Assembly (NCBI RefSeq): GCF_023065955.2
Contig: NW_026622764.1
Location: 78,423,333 to 78,487,332 of the forward strand
Direction: 5' to 3'
Source: Ursus arctos
Taxonomy: Eukaryota > Chordata > Mammalia > Carnivora > Ursidae
DNA: 64,000 bases
Part shown: in pieces, positions 54,683-64,000 of the stretch
How positions within the stretch are numbered: position 1 is the first letter of the stretch
Layout of the letters: every line of letters begins with the position of its first letter
Made by a program: the position numbers and the translations under genes
Notes under the pieces: generated by a model
The model's input: the letters and a program-made list of their open reading frames with translations, nothing else
Told to the model about the DNA's origin: nothing
Database searches by the model: none

Positions 54683-57355
54683 TCATGTAATCCTTCCACA
54701 TGAAAAAGTTGGTATCATTGTCCTTCTCTTTCTCCTCAACAGTATTTTCCAGATGAAAAAAATCTGGCCCTTAGGTATTATGTGACCTGCCCATGGTCCC
54801 TGTCCCAGATCTCATCCTCATGTACCCTTGCAGTTCTGTCATTAGTGGATGTCCTTTCTTTCCTCTAATCCACACAGAACATGTCTAATTTCTCCCGTGT
54901 GATAGTTAATAAAGGTGAAGATCTTTAATCTTTTTCTTCCTTTTAAGGCATCTTTTTTCCCCCCTGGGGTTAAACAAACTCCGTTGCTTAATCATTCTTC
55001 ATTCAACATGATTTTGAGCTTATTTCCCATCTTGATCAACATTCTGTGATCAAATCTGTCAGGATTTTACTGAAGCATGGGCCTCAGAACTGAGATCAGA
55101 CTCCTGTGGTCTGATTAGCCCCTGGAGTGTGGGACTTGACCTCATTCTTCTTCTGTACAGTATTTGTCAGTTGATGTATCCTAAGATGGCATTAGCTCTT
55201 TGGGCAGCCACATTCCTTTGTGGATTAAAATTCTTGCCAAGTTAGTTTCAGGATCTGAACAGGGGAACATTTTTAGAACTGAATAAAAATACCAGGTCTG
55301 CAACAGGGTCTGGATGAGGTTTGAACCTACTAACAGCAGGATGGCCTCATTCCACCTAGGACCAGCCTTATAAATAAAGAGGTGGCCATTTACATGGTAC
55401 TCAATAAAATAGGCTTGGTGACTCCTAAAATCTCTCCTCCTAGAGCTCATTATTCTGATATCTGATACTTTTATTCCAGAATCCATTTCTTTGCCTTTTT
55501 CAGCTCTAGGGGCTACCTGAATTCCTAGGCCTACGACCTGCTCCGTCTTCAAAAGCATTACTTCATCTCTGCCTTCAGCATCACACAGTCTCCTCCTCTG
55601 ATCCTCCTTCATCCCCCTAGAAGGCCCATGGTGACCACATTGGGCCCACCTGGGTGATCTAGGGTGAGCTCCCCATCACAACATCCTCAACATAATCATA
55701 GCTGCAAAATCCCTTTTGGGGTGACATTCACAAGTCCTGGATATTAGGACATGAACACCGTGGGAGTTATTATTCAGCCTACAGAGACAGTATTTCACAG
55801 ATGTGATTAACTGTCTATTTCATGGTTTAGAAAGATCTATCTGGCAACAGAGTGGGAAAAGTGAGGCTGGAGGCCTATAGAGTACTTGGGAAGCTGCTAG
55901 TAATGAGAGGGTACACCTGGATCAGTGGCAATGGACAGAGAAGAGGATTTATGTTGGAGCACTCAGGAGGTATAGTCCACAGGACTTGGAGCCAGTTAGG
56001 ATGTGGGATGAATGAGAGAGGAGGTGTAGAAGGGCTTAGGGTTTCTGCGCTAATCAGTTGGCTTGATGATGGTATCATTGATCAGTAGGGAGTACAGAAG
56101 AGGCAGAGAGAGCTTACTGGGCTTATTTGGAACCTGACTTTGAGATGTCTATGAGATAAGCAGTGAGTCCTGGTGAGCAGTTCGGTCTGCAGGTCTGGAG
56201 AGGAAGGTGGTGACAGCTAATTGGTATCCTGAGCACACAGGCAGCCCTTGAAGCCACAGTAGACCAGATGACCCAGGGGCTGTGTCTAGAATTAGAGCAT
56301 AGAAGCTGCCTGGGAGACAATGGCTTCCACAGTTGGGAAGAAATAAGGGTGTGAGAGGGCCAGAGAGGCAAGGGGAGAACCAGCAGAGTATGTCCTGTGT
56401 TGAAGCAGAGAGTTGGTGCATTTGCACTCAAACAGAGCCCTTTCTCCCCTGAGGAATGGCCACTTCTTATCAAATGAAACCCTGCAGGGAAAGGGTAGAA
56501 ATGGTTCTGTGTTTTTGCTTGTTGACCTTGGGGGCCAGAGGCTCTGGCAGGAAAATGGATTGTTTCTTGGACATTAGGCCCCCTCACTGAAACTAGTCAT
56601 GGCTAATGGGACCCGTTTTGCTCTCAGGCTTGCCCTGGCAACAATTGAAAAGCTCTATTATTTGCCTTTCTGGGAACACTCACTGAGAGGCTTAAGGTTT
56701 TGGTGCAATGCAAAAGTCTCCTATTCTGAGAACAGTCATCCTCTTCGGTCATTCCCATACAAGGGCCTTGTATAGAAATACTTCTGTGGGAGAGATCAGT
56801 GGCCATCAAGACTATTTTTTCTATATGTGTTGCTGCTTTTCTCTTATGCAGCTTCCTCCCCAGCCCTGGGGAAGAAGGAGGTAAGAGGACAGAGCAGGTG
56901 AATGTTGGCAAAATGTGTAAGGACAAGGCCTAACAGGAGAGGTGGCCCCTGAGAATAGGATAGGACTTTTGGTAGAACTAGGTAGTCAGGAAAGGGTACA
57001 TTTCAAATGGAGGGATGGGCACGTTGAGATGGAAAAGCAGAAGTGAGCACAAAGTGTATAGGGGCAGGGCCCAGAGACTGGCTTAGCCGGAAGGAGTGCG
57101 TCCCTGGGCCTAGAGCTTCCGGGACACTGTCCTGGAGAGGAGATAGAGAAGGGGTTCTCTGGCCTTGCTCCTTCCTCTAGAACGAAGCATTGCTTCATGT
57201 TTGAATGGTCCTTATTTTCTTTGATCCATTCCCATGTAATCCTCTCAGAATTGTATGCATTAAGGTGAGTGAATTAAACAAGCTCCCAAAGTCATGGCAG
57301 GCTTAGTCAGTTCCAGGATGGAAACTGAGGGAGAGGGAACTATTTGGTTGCTACT
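54683..57355. other. Unique sequence, possible old repeat at 55640-55790
   Basis: 55640-55790 (CACATTGGGCCCACCTGGGT, CATAATCATAGCTGCAAAAT, TTATTCAGCCTACAGAGAC) resembles a common ancient interspersed repeat that I cannot name. The rest shows no recognised exon; a 143-codon minus frame (55612-55181) and a 154-codon minus frame (56587-56123) are unsupported. Confidence 0.4.
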
Positions 57356-57359
57356 TACA

Positions 57360-57480
57360 TGTCAGATGTCTAAATACAGGTTATCATTTAATCATCAGCT
57401 CTCCTAGGACAAGTGCTGTCAGCCTTATCTTGTAGATGAGGGACAGAGGTTCTGAGGAGGAAGCACCTGGTCTTAAGTGG
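57360..57480 (-). repeat. MIR SINE, minus strand
   Basis: GTCAGATGTCTAAATACAGG, TTATCATTTAATCATCAGCT, GTGCTGTCAGCCTTATCTTG, TAGATGAGGGACAGAGGTTC: a diverged complement of MIR. Confidence 0.65.
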
Positions 57481-58095
57481 CACTGTAGTAGGCATTAGGG
57501 CAGGGGTGGGGAGCTGCCCAGAAGCATGTCTGCAGGCATGCAATGTCAGAGGGAGAGGAGCTCCGAAGAATTACCACATGACAGTCACTTGACTTTACTG
57601 ATGAAAGACCACAGTTCATAGAGGGAAACAAGGTGCCCAGTCAGAGGATGGGAGAGCTGGGGCACGAGTCACCTCTCCCAGCCCTATACTGGCCTACAAG
57701 GAACTTTTCTATACCTCAGCTTCCTGCACTTGGACCTTTGAAATGTTCACTAATGTACAGATGCTTTGAGGAGTCTGTAAAAGAAACATCAATTTAACCT
57801 TACGGCATTTTCCAAAATTATTTGATTGTCAGTCTCATCACTTGTCTTCCAAATCCTGTGGACCCTGCTTCAGGAGATGCTTCATGCCAGCAATCTGGGA
57901 AACGTAGGTCCACTCTCCCGGATCCTGGGAAGACCCTCTGATTTCTTGTTAATTAAAAATTAACTTGACTCACTTCCTTATGGTTCTGTCACCAGTGGAG
58001 CAAGGAAAAGGGAAAGACCTTGTCTTCCTGGCTTTGGTGTTAATTCTTCCTTCCGAAAATCCACAAAACAGGTTGGGCATAGAAAATGGTGAAAT
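57481..58095. other. Unique sequence, nothing recognised
   Basis: A possible further MIR trace lies at 57590-57680 (ACTGATGAAAGACCACAGTT, AAGGTGCCCAGTCAGAGGAT). No exon is seen. Confidence 0.4.
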
Positions 58096-58097
58096 GT

Positions 58098-58245
58098 GTT
58101 TTTAGATCTTGGTGCATCACCTGTCGGCTGTGTCACCTTAGGTGAGTACTTAACCTGGCAGAGCACAAAGTGTGTGTCTGTAAAATGGAGCAATGGTGCC
58201 TTGCAAGGCTGCTCTGTAGATTACATAAGAATAGGCAGTGCACCT
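58098..58245 (+). repeat. MIR SINE, plus strand
   Basis: GCATCACCTGTCGGCTGTGT, CACCTTAGGTGAGTACTTAA, CTGTAAAATGGAGCAATGGT, GCTCTGTAGATTACATAAGA: the MIR order is clear. Confidence 0.8.
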
Positions 58246-59180
58246 AGCTGGAGGGAACTGCTATTCCTTTCTCTGCAGCGAATAGCTCAGCTTTCTAAAA
58301 ATGGTTTCAAGCCTGTTTCAAGTTGTTCACCTTGTAATTCAGATTAATGGGTCTTCCCCTACTGGTTATCATAACACAGAGCTCCAGCTTCAGGGAGAAG
58401 CTGTGGAAGGTATGTGGAGAGATGCCATGCTAGCCTTGTACCAAGCACACCAAAGTATGTAAGCCTTGCTTTCAAAGACTTCTCTAGTCTAGAACCCGCC
58501 CTAGAAGAAACCATGGTTTTGTAGTAAAAACTGACAGCAGATGAAATTTTGAAATCGAGATTGTCTTGGGAAACCTGGCCCTGTTGGCTTCCGTACCCAC
58601 AGGCTGTTCAGTCCTAAAGCAAGACCCCTTCTGACTCCCCCATCCAGATGTCTTGTCAGCAGACATTACTCCAGAGCTCGGCTCCTCCTATTTCCCAGCT
58701 TTCTTCTTTGAGCTGCTTTGAGCTGAATTGTACCAATTGTGTGTCCCTTCCCCATGACCACTGGGTACAATTGTAACTCTTGCTGCTGGCAAGTTCTTTT
58801 GTCTGATGTCTGCAAGGTTCTTAATGGGGTTTCTAATGCAGTCATTCAGGAAGGAGACTGTCTTTCTGCCAGCTCCTTAGGAGAGGGAAGAATTTCCCTG
58901 TTGTTTGGGGATTATGGGTTACAAGGAGATACAAAGGAGTAGAGGGAAAAGAATGTGCTGGGATATCAATGCCATATGTGTAAAATGGGAGCACCAGCAC
59001 CTGACAGGGCTATGGTAGTTTGATGGGATGGGGTCAGGTCTCCATGGTAGACCACCTTCAAAGAGCAGGGGCCCCCTCTACTAGGCTGCCCACAGGCACC
59101 TCCCGCCTACAGCTTGTCCATGTGCTTACCTGTGGCCACACACACACATGCTAAGTATTAGCTTGCAGACCATGCTTTAA
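58246..59180. other. Unique sequence, nothing recognised
   Basis: No repeat or exon recognised. Confidence 0.4.
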
Positions 59181-59195
59181 AGACTCCTAAGGCTG

Positions 59196-59393
59196 GGGCC
59201 CCTGGGTGGCGCAGTCGTTAGGCATCTGCCTTCGGCTCGGGGCATGATCCTGGGGTCCTGGGATCAAGCCCCACATCAGGCTTCTCCGCTGGGAGCCTGC
59301 TTCTTCCTCTCCCACTGCCCTTGCCTGTGTTCCCTCTCTCGCTGGCTGTCTCTCTATATATCAAATGAATAAATAAAATCTTAAAAAAAAAAA
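59196..59393 (+). mobile_element. Young SINEC, plus strand, with target-site duplications
   Basis: GGGCCCCTGGGTGGCGCAGT, TCTGCCTTCGGCTCGGGGCA, GGGATCAAGCCCCACATCAG, TCTCTCGCTGGCTGTCTCTC, AATAAAATCTTAAAAAAAAA. The exact 15-bp flank AGACTCCTAAGGCTG lies at 59181-59195 and 59394-59408. Confidence 0.97.
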
Positions 59394-59504
59394 AGACTCC
59401 TAAGGCTGCATTAGATGACTATTACAGGGCTAACTGTGTGCACTAACTTTCTTTTGTTGCCTTTCTCAATCTTCAGAGGAATGGGCACACAGAGGCTTGG
59501 AGCC

Positions 59505-59905
59505 AAACTGCCTGGGTTTGTTTATTTATTTATTTTTAAGATTTTATTTATTTATTTGACAGAGAGAGAGACAGCCAGCGAGAGCGGGAACACAAGCAGG
59601 GGGAGTGGGAGAGGAAGAAGCAGGCTCCCAGTGGAGGAGCCTGATGCGGGACTCGATCCCAGAACGCCAGGATCACGCCCTGAGCTGAAGGCAGACGCTT
59701 AACGACTGAGCCACCCAGGCGCCCCAAACTGCCTGGGTTTAAATCCTGACTCACCACTTCCTAGCTGATGGGACCATGACCAAGTTACTTGATTTCTCTG
59801 TGCCCCATTTCATCTTCTATAAAATGAGGATAGAGTGCCGACCTCATCTGGCTGTGATGAAACGCATGTAAGGTAAAGGTTCAATAAATATTATTGTCAT
59901 TACTT
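59505..59905 (+). repeat. MIR SINE, plus strand, split by a young SINEC
   Basis: Left text GAGGCTTGGAGCCAAACTGC continues after the SINE with AAACTGCCTGGGTTTAAATC, CTGACTCACCACTTCCTAGC, CAAGTTACTTGATTTCTCTG, TGCCCCATTTCATCTTCTAT and AGGTTCAATAAATATTATTG. It is a nearly complete MIR whose 5' part was the target of the SINE. Confidence 0.85.
59520..59725 (-). mobile_element. Young SINEC, minus strand, with target-site duplications
   Basis: Complement of a complete young SINE: AAGATTTTATTTATTTATTT, GACAGAGAGAGAGACAGCCA, GCGAGAGCGGGAACACAAGC, AGGGGGAGTGGGAGAGGAAG, then GCCACCCAGGCGCCCC. The exact 15-bp flank AAACTGCCTGGGTTT is at 59505-59519 and 59726-59740. It lies only 126 bp from the plus-strand copy at 59196. 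Confidence 0.97.
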
Positions 59906-60111
59906 CCATTTTATGAAAGAAGAAAATAAGATTCAGAGATTAATAGTGGTTACTCTTTACTTAGCTACTAGTGGCAGAACTAACTAGGACATATATCTGA
60001 TACAGTGATAGTCCTCTCTTTAGTATGCCAGCTGTCATTCATGGTCAGAGAAATGAATCCAAAACGGTTGGAGATCAGAAACTATAGAGTGACACTGGAC
60101 AGTGTGTGTAT

Positions 60112-60151
60112 GTGGTGGCAGGTCGGGAAGAGTGGTGGCAGGTCGGGAAGA
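60112..60151. repeat. 20-bp tandem duplication, two copies
   Basis: GTGGTGGCAGGTCGGGAAGA is directly repeated at 60112-60131 and 60132-60151 without mismatch. A recent small duplication. Confidence 0.9.
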
Positions 60152-60278
60152 GTGTTCCTGGAGGTGGGATTTGGTTCAGGGATACACAGCCTTGGACTTC
60201 CAAATTGCCCCAGGTTCTGTGGATAACCTGATTTGATCAAGGTCCCTCTGCAGTGAGAGCACTATTTCGGATTCCTTA

Positions 60279-60292
60279 CTGCCCTCTGGTGG
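60279..60292 (-). promoter_or_regulatory. CTCF-like motif, minus strand
   Basis: CTGCCCTCTGGTGG on the plus strand is CCACCAGAGGGCAG on the minus strand, which matches the CTCF core consensus closely. The paired plus-strand site at 60599 gives a divergent arrangement. Binding is inferred only from sequence. Confidence 0.55.
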
Positions 60293-60598
60293 TAACAGAT
60301 CACGTGAGACTCTTTCCCTGAGAGATGAAAGCAGGAGGCTATTTTGAAATTGGCTCTCCAGATTAATGAAGAATTTTGAACTTTTCGTTCCTCTGTTTTA
60401 GCCTTCCTGGCACCTCTGGCCCAACAGCATAAATTAGTTCTGGGTTTTGTCCCGTTATGAATTAATGAATAGTTTACTAACTGCTTGACTCCAGTAAGTT
60501 ACCTGCCCCTTAGGGATCTCCCATCCATAGACAGCATCTCAGGCTTACTCAAAGAGTGCGTGGTCTGTTCCAGCTTGTTCATTCTTATTTTCAGCAAA

Positions 60599-60614
60599 CC
60601 ACAAGGTGGCAGTG
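60599..60614 (+). promoter_or_regulatory. CTCF-like motif, plus strand
   Basis: CCACAAGGTGGCAGTG matches the CTCF core consensus (CCACNAGGTGGCAG). It lies 306 bp to the right of the minus-strand motif at 60279, so the two point away from each other. Confidence 0.55.
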
Positions 60615-60924
60615 CAAGGGTTTGTCCTCCTGTTTTCTCCCAAGGAGATGGGAGGGTAAGTCAGAGGAGTCATGGTACATACAGGTTGGCTCAGAGCAGA
60701 ATGCTAAAAGTTAGTCTTCCAAAGTTTCCAACATGGCCAGGCTCAACACTCAGGCCTGAGTCCTCAGCATAATTTGCCTGTATGTGTGCATTCTCTTTCT
60801 TATATGGCAAATAGAGACAAAATTTGTTCAAACTTCCTGAAAGCGTAACCTGAGGATTCAGATTAGCTAGTGGGTAAGCATAAGATTTATTTTTATAATT
60901 AAGTTAAATTTGGGGGGAAAGTTA

Positions 60925-61187
60925 TTATGTATTCACATACAAGTTATAAGAAATAATACAGAGAGCTGCCATGTACCTTTCACCCATTTCCCCCCAGTGA
61001 CAGCATCTCATAAAACTATAGCACAGTATCACAACCAGGATGTTGACATTTATACCATCAAGACATGCAACACTTCCAGCACCCCAAGGATCTCTCATGT
61101 TGCTTCTTTATGGCCACATCCATGCCCCCATCTTAACCACTAACAATCACTAATCTGTTCTCCATCTCTATAATTTTGTCATTTCGA
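60925..61187 (-). mobile_element. Old L1M fragment (left part), minus strand
   Basis: Complement text: TGCCATGTACCTTTCACCCA, CATAAAACTATAGCACAGTA, CATCCATGCCCCCATCTTAA, CACTAACAATCACTAATCTG, TCTATAATTTTGTCATTTCG. It is of the same kind as 32872-33245, and it is the host of the U6/L1 insertion at 61198. Confidence 0.75.
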
Positions 61188-61197
61188 GAATATTATA

Positions 61198-61298
61198 GTG
61201 CTCACTTCAGCAGCACATATACTAAAATTGGAATGATACAGAGAAGATTAGCATGCGTAAAAAAGACACATGTTCCTATAGCGTTCCATATTTTTTTT
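61198..61298 (+). pseudogene. U6 snRNA pseudogene (5' part of the chimera)
   Basis: Starts at the true U6 5' end, GTGCTCACTTCAGCAGCACA, then TACTAAAATTGGAATGATAC, AGAGAAGATTAGCATG, and ends GCGTTCCATATTTTTTTT. The conserved ACAGAGA box is present as ATACAGAGAAG. The stretch after GCATG is altered and shortened where U6 normally carries the GCCCCTGCGCAAGGATGACAC region. There is no U6 upstream promoter (no proximal sequence element or TATA box at the right spacing), so it is a retropseudogene. Confidence 0.93.
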
Positions 61299-61679
61299 AA
61301 AAAAAGAACGTTATATATCTTGCCATTTGCAATGACATAGATAGAGCTAGAGAGTATTACGCTAAGTGAACTAGGCCACAGAAAGACAAATACCATATGA
61401 TTTCACTCATATGAGGAATTTAAGAAACAAAACAAACAAAAGGAAAAAGAAAGACAAACCAGGAAACAGACTCTTAGCTATAGAGAACACCCTGATGGTT
61501 ATCAGAGGGGAGGTGGGTGGGGGATGGGTGAAATAAGTGATGGGGATTAAGGAGGGCACTTGTGATGAGCACTGGGTGTTGTATGAAAGTACTGAATCAC
61601 TACATTGTACACCCGAGAATAATATTACACTGTATGTTAACTAACTGGAATTTAAATAAAATCTTTAAAAAATAAACAT
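61198..61679 (+). mobile_element. U6 snRNA/L1 chimeric retrocopy with target-site duplications
   Basis: U6-like sequence (61198-61298) is joined through an A run to an L1 3' end (about 61309-61670) in the same sense, ending AATTTAAATAAAATCTTTAA. The duplication GAATATTATA lies at 61188-61197 and 61680-61689, so the whole chimera inserted as one unit. This structure is the known product of template switching of the L1 reverse transcriptase from L1 RNA to U6 RNA during insertion. Confidence 0.88.
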
Positions 61680-61689
61680 GAATATTATA

Positions 61690-62560
61690 TAAATGGATTC
61701 ATACAGTATGTAATACTTTAGGTTTGGATTTTTTCCACTTAGTATAATTCTCTGCAGATGCATCCAAGCTGTGTGTATATCCATGGCTGGTACTTCATTG
61801 GATGGGTGTACCAGTTTGTCTAACTATTCACTTGTTGAAGGACATCCAGGACATTTCCAGTTTTGATCTATTGTGAATATTAATCTATTTTGAATCTGAG
61901 CTATTGTGAATAAAGTTGCTGTGGGCATTCATGGACCGGTTTTTGTGTAAATGTAAATTTTCATTTCTCTGGGATAAAGGCCCAAAAGTGCAACTGCTAG
62001 GTTGTATGGTAGTTTGTGTTTTTTGATTGATGGGTCCATTTCATCTAAGTTGTCAGATTTATATGTACAGAATTATTTGTAGTATTCTTATCCTTTTAAT
62101 ACTTGCAGGGTCCCCTGTTTCATTCCTGATAATGTGTGTCTTCTCTCTTTTTTCTTTGTCAAGCCAACTAGAGCTTGGTCAATTTTTAACTTTTTAAAGA
62201 ATCAGCTCTTTACTTCATTGATTTTTCCCCTGTTCTTTTTGTTTCTACTTCATTGATTTCTGCTCATTATTATTTATTTCCTTCTGCTTGTTTTAGACTT
62301 AGTTTGCTCTTCTTTAATTAGGGTCTTGAGGCGGAACATAGGTCATAGATTAAGACTTTCTTGTTTCCTACTGTATTCACTTACTGGTATACATTTCCCT
62401 CTCAGCATGACTTTAGCTGTGTCCCACAATTTTTTCTAAACATACATGCACTTTCATTTTCATTTGGTTAACTGGTTTTTTTTTCACATTTTCCTTAAAA
62501 TGTCCTCTTTGACCTTGGATTATCTAGACATGTATTGTTTTGTTTCCAAGTGTTTGGATT
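61690..62560 (-). mobile_element. Old L1M fragment (right part), minus strand
   Basis: After the chimera the host L1 continues with TGGATTCATACAGTATGTAA, GGTACTTCATTGGATGGGTG, ATTGTGAATAAAGTTGCTGT, CTCTGGGATAAAGGCCCAAA, AACTGCTAGGTTGTATGGTA. From about 62200 it reads as the complement of ORF2 RT-proximal text (CAGCTCTTTACTTCATTGAT, CTTTAATTAGGGTCTTGAGG). Some of ORF2 is deleted. Confidence 0.78.
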
Positions 62561-62574
62561 GTCCTGTTTTCTTC

Positions 62575-64000
62575 TTTTTTTAAATTATTTTTAAAATTCC
62601 TTATTTAAATTCAATTCAGTTAACATATACTGTATTATTAGTTTCAGAGGTAGAATTTAGTGATTCATCAGTTGCATATAACACCCAGTGCTCATTACAT
62701 CAAGTGCCTCCTTAATGCCCATCACCCAGTTACCCCCTCGCCCCACTCACCTCCCCTCCAGCAACTCTCAGTTTGTTTCCTAGAATTAAGTGTCTCTTAT
62801 GGTTTTTCTCCCTATTTCATATTATTTTATTTCTCCTTGCCTTCCCCTATGTTCATCTGTTTTGTTTCTTAAATTCCGCAATGAGTGAAATCATATATTT
62901 GTCTTTCTCTGACTGACTTATTTAGCTTAGCATAATACTCCCTAGTTCCATCCACGTCATTGCAAATGCCAAGATTTCTTTCTTTTTGATGGCTGAGTAA
63001 TATTCCATTGTTTATATATATCACTTCTTCTTTATTGATCCACCTATTGATGGACCTCTCACCTCTTTCCATAGTTTGGCTATTGTGGACATTGCTGCTC
63101 TAAACATTGGGAGGCAGGTGCCCCTTCAGATCACTACATTTGTATCTTTGGGTTATATACCTAATAGTGCAATTGCTGGGTCATAGAGTAGCTCTATTTT
63201 TAACGTCTTGAGGAATCTCCATACTGTTTTTCAGAGTGTCTGTACCAGTTTGCATTCCCACCAAGATTGTAAGAGGATTCCCCTTTCTCCTCATCCTCAC
63301 CAACATCAGTTGTTTCCTGACACTAGTTTTAGCCATTCTGATGGGTGTGAGGTGGTATCTCATTGTGGTTCTGATTTGTATTTCCCTGATGCCGAGTGAT
63401 GTTGAGCATTTTTTCATGGGTCTGTTGGCCATTTGTATGTCTCCTTTGGAGAAATGTCTGTTCATGCCTTCTGCCCACTTCTTGATTGGATTTATTGTTT
63501 TGGGGGTGTTCAGTTTGATAAATTCTTTACAGATGTTGAGTACTAGCCCTTTATCTGATATGTCATTTGAAAATATCTTCTCCCATTCTTCAGGTTGTCT
63601 TTTAGTTTCGTAGACTCTTTTCTTTGCTGTGCAAAAGCATTTTATCTTGATGAAGTCCCAATAGCTCATTTTTGCTTTTGTTTCCCTTACCTTTGGAGAC
63701 GTGTCTAGCAAGAAGTTGCTGCAGCTGAGGTAAAAAAGGTTGCTGCCTGTGTTCTTCTCTAGGATTTTGATGTTTTTTTGTCTCACATTTAGGTCTTTCA
63801 TCCATTTTGAGTCTATTTTTTTCTGTATGTGTAAGAAAGTGGTCCAGTTTCATTCTTCTACATGTGGCTGTCCAATTTTCCCAGAACCATTTGTTGAAGA
63901 GACTGTCTTTTTTTCCCAGTGGATATTCTTTCCTGCTTTGTTGAAGGTTAGCTGACCATAGAGTTGAGGGTCCATTTCTGGGTTTTCTATTCTGTTTCAT
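62575..64000 (-). mobile_element. L1 3' end and ORF2 C-terminal half, minus strand, runs off the window
   Basis: Starts with T-rich sequence and the complement of a carnivore L1 3' UTR (TCAGTTAACATATACTGTAT, CATAACACCCAGTGCTCATT), then ORF2 C-terminal text to the end of the window. It is more diverged than the 53.9 kb copy. The element continues beyond 64000. Confidence 0.9.
63181..64000 (-). pseudogene. L1 ORF2 C-terminal remnant, minus strand, truncated by window end
   Basis: Two overlapping minus frames, 64000-63602 and 63801-63181, encode [80 protein letters not shown] and [15 protein letters not shown]. These are the post-RT, C-terminal ORF2 phrases also seen at 1.9-2.5 kb. The overlap in different frames shows a frameshift at about 63602-63801. 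Confidence 0.88.

Noticed and set aside
56123..56587. 154-codon minus-strand frame
   Set aside because: No family similarity, no splice sites, and an overlapping frame on the same strand in another register.
61198..61298. Functional U6 snRNA gene
   Set aside because: No U6-type promoter upstream, internal changes after GCATG, and it sits inside a retrotransposed chimera.

Overview
The window is mammalian nuclear DNA from a carnivoran. It carries many copies of a tRNA-derived SINE of the carnivore SINEC type (GC-rich head with pol III box B-like sequence, pyrimidine-rich middle, AATAAAATCTTT tail) and young L1 elements of the carnivore type. The common SINE variant here (a 'GACAGCCAGCGAGAG...GGGAACACAAGCAGGGGGAG' style body, read on the complementary strand) is one I associate with arctoid carnivores such as bears and pinnipeds rather than dogs; that placement is from memory and moderate in confidence. 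There are no prokaryotic operons and no CRISPR. Most open reading frames are chance frames or L1 remnants.

Layout. 0-1.2 kb: mostly unique, one old SINE. 1.2-7.3 kb: a nearly complete but broken L1 on the minus strand (3' end, ORF2 pieces, ORF1, 5' UTR), split by a SINE. 7.3-13.6 kb: a nest of repeats, with an older plus-strand L1 interrupted by a younger, rearranged L1, then an L1M tail interrupted by a 318-bp GATA-rich insert with matching 11-bp flanks. 13.6-18.7 kb: MIR, L1M tail, L2, a Tigger-like DNA transposon and a SINE. 18.7-35.1 kb: mainly unique, GC-moderate sequence with scattered MIR, L2, SINE, MER5-like and L1M pieces and a few exon-like segments that I cannot assign. 35.2-36.05 kb: a CpG island. 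It holds the one credible host gene start in the window, a Kozak ATG at 35708 followed by 13 codons and a perfect splice donor, so the rest of that gene should lie in plus orientation downstream, possibly beyond this window. 37-50 kb: mainly unique or intronic, with an ancient retrovirus-like remnant, a SINE, a young truncated L1, a perfect 38-bp tandem repeat and an (AGC)12 tract. 50.4-54.7 kb: SINE, TA repeat, old L1 split by a DNA transposon, and a young L1 3' end with clear target-site duplications. 54.7-60.9 kb: mainly unique, with MIRs, two opposed young SINEs and a divergent pair of CTCF-like motifs. 60.9-64 kb: an old minus-strand L1 carrying a U6 snRNA/L1 chimeric retrocopy, then a younger minus-strand L1 running off the end.

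The genes here do not form a pathway. The biology is a host promoter plus a dense record of LINE-driven insertion: SINE 3' transduction, a U6/L1 template-switch chimera, nested and inverted L1s, and a non-poly(A) insert. Boundaries of ancient repeats are approximate because no repeat library could be searched.
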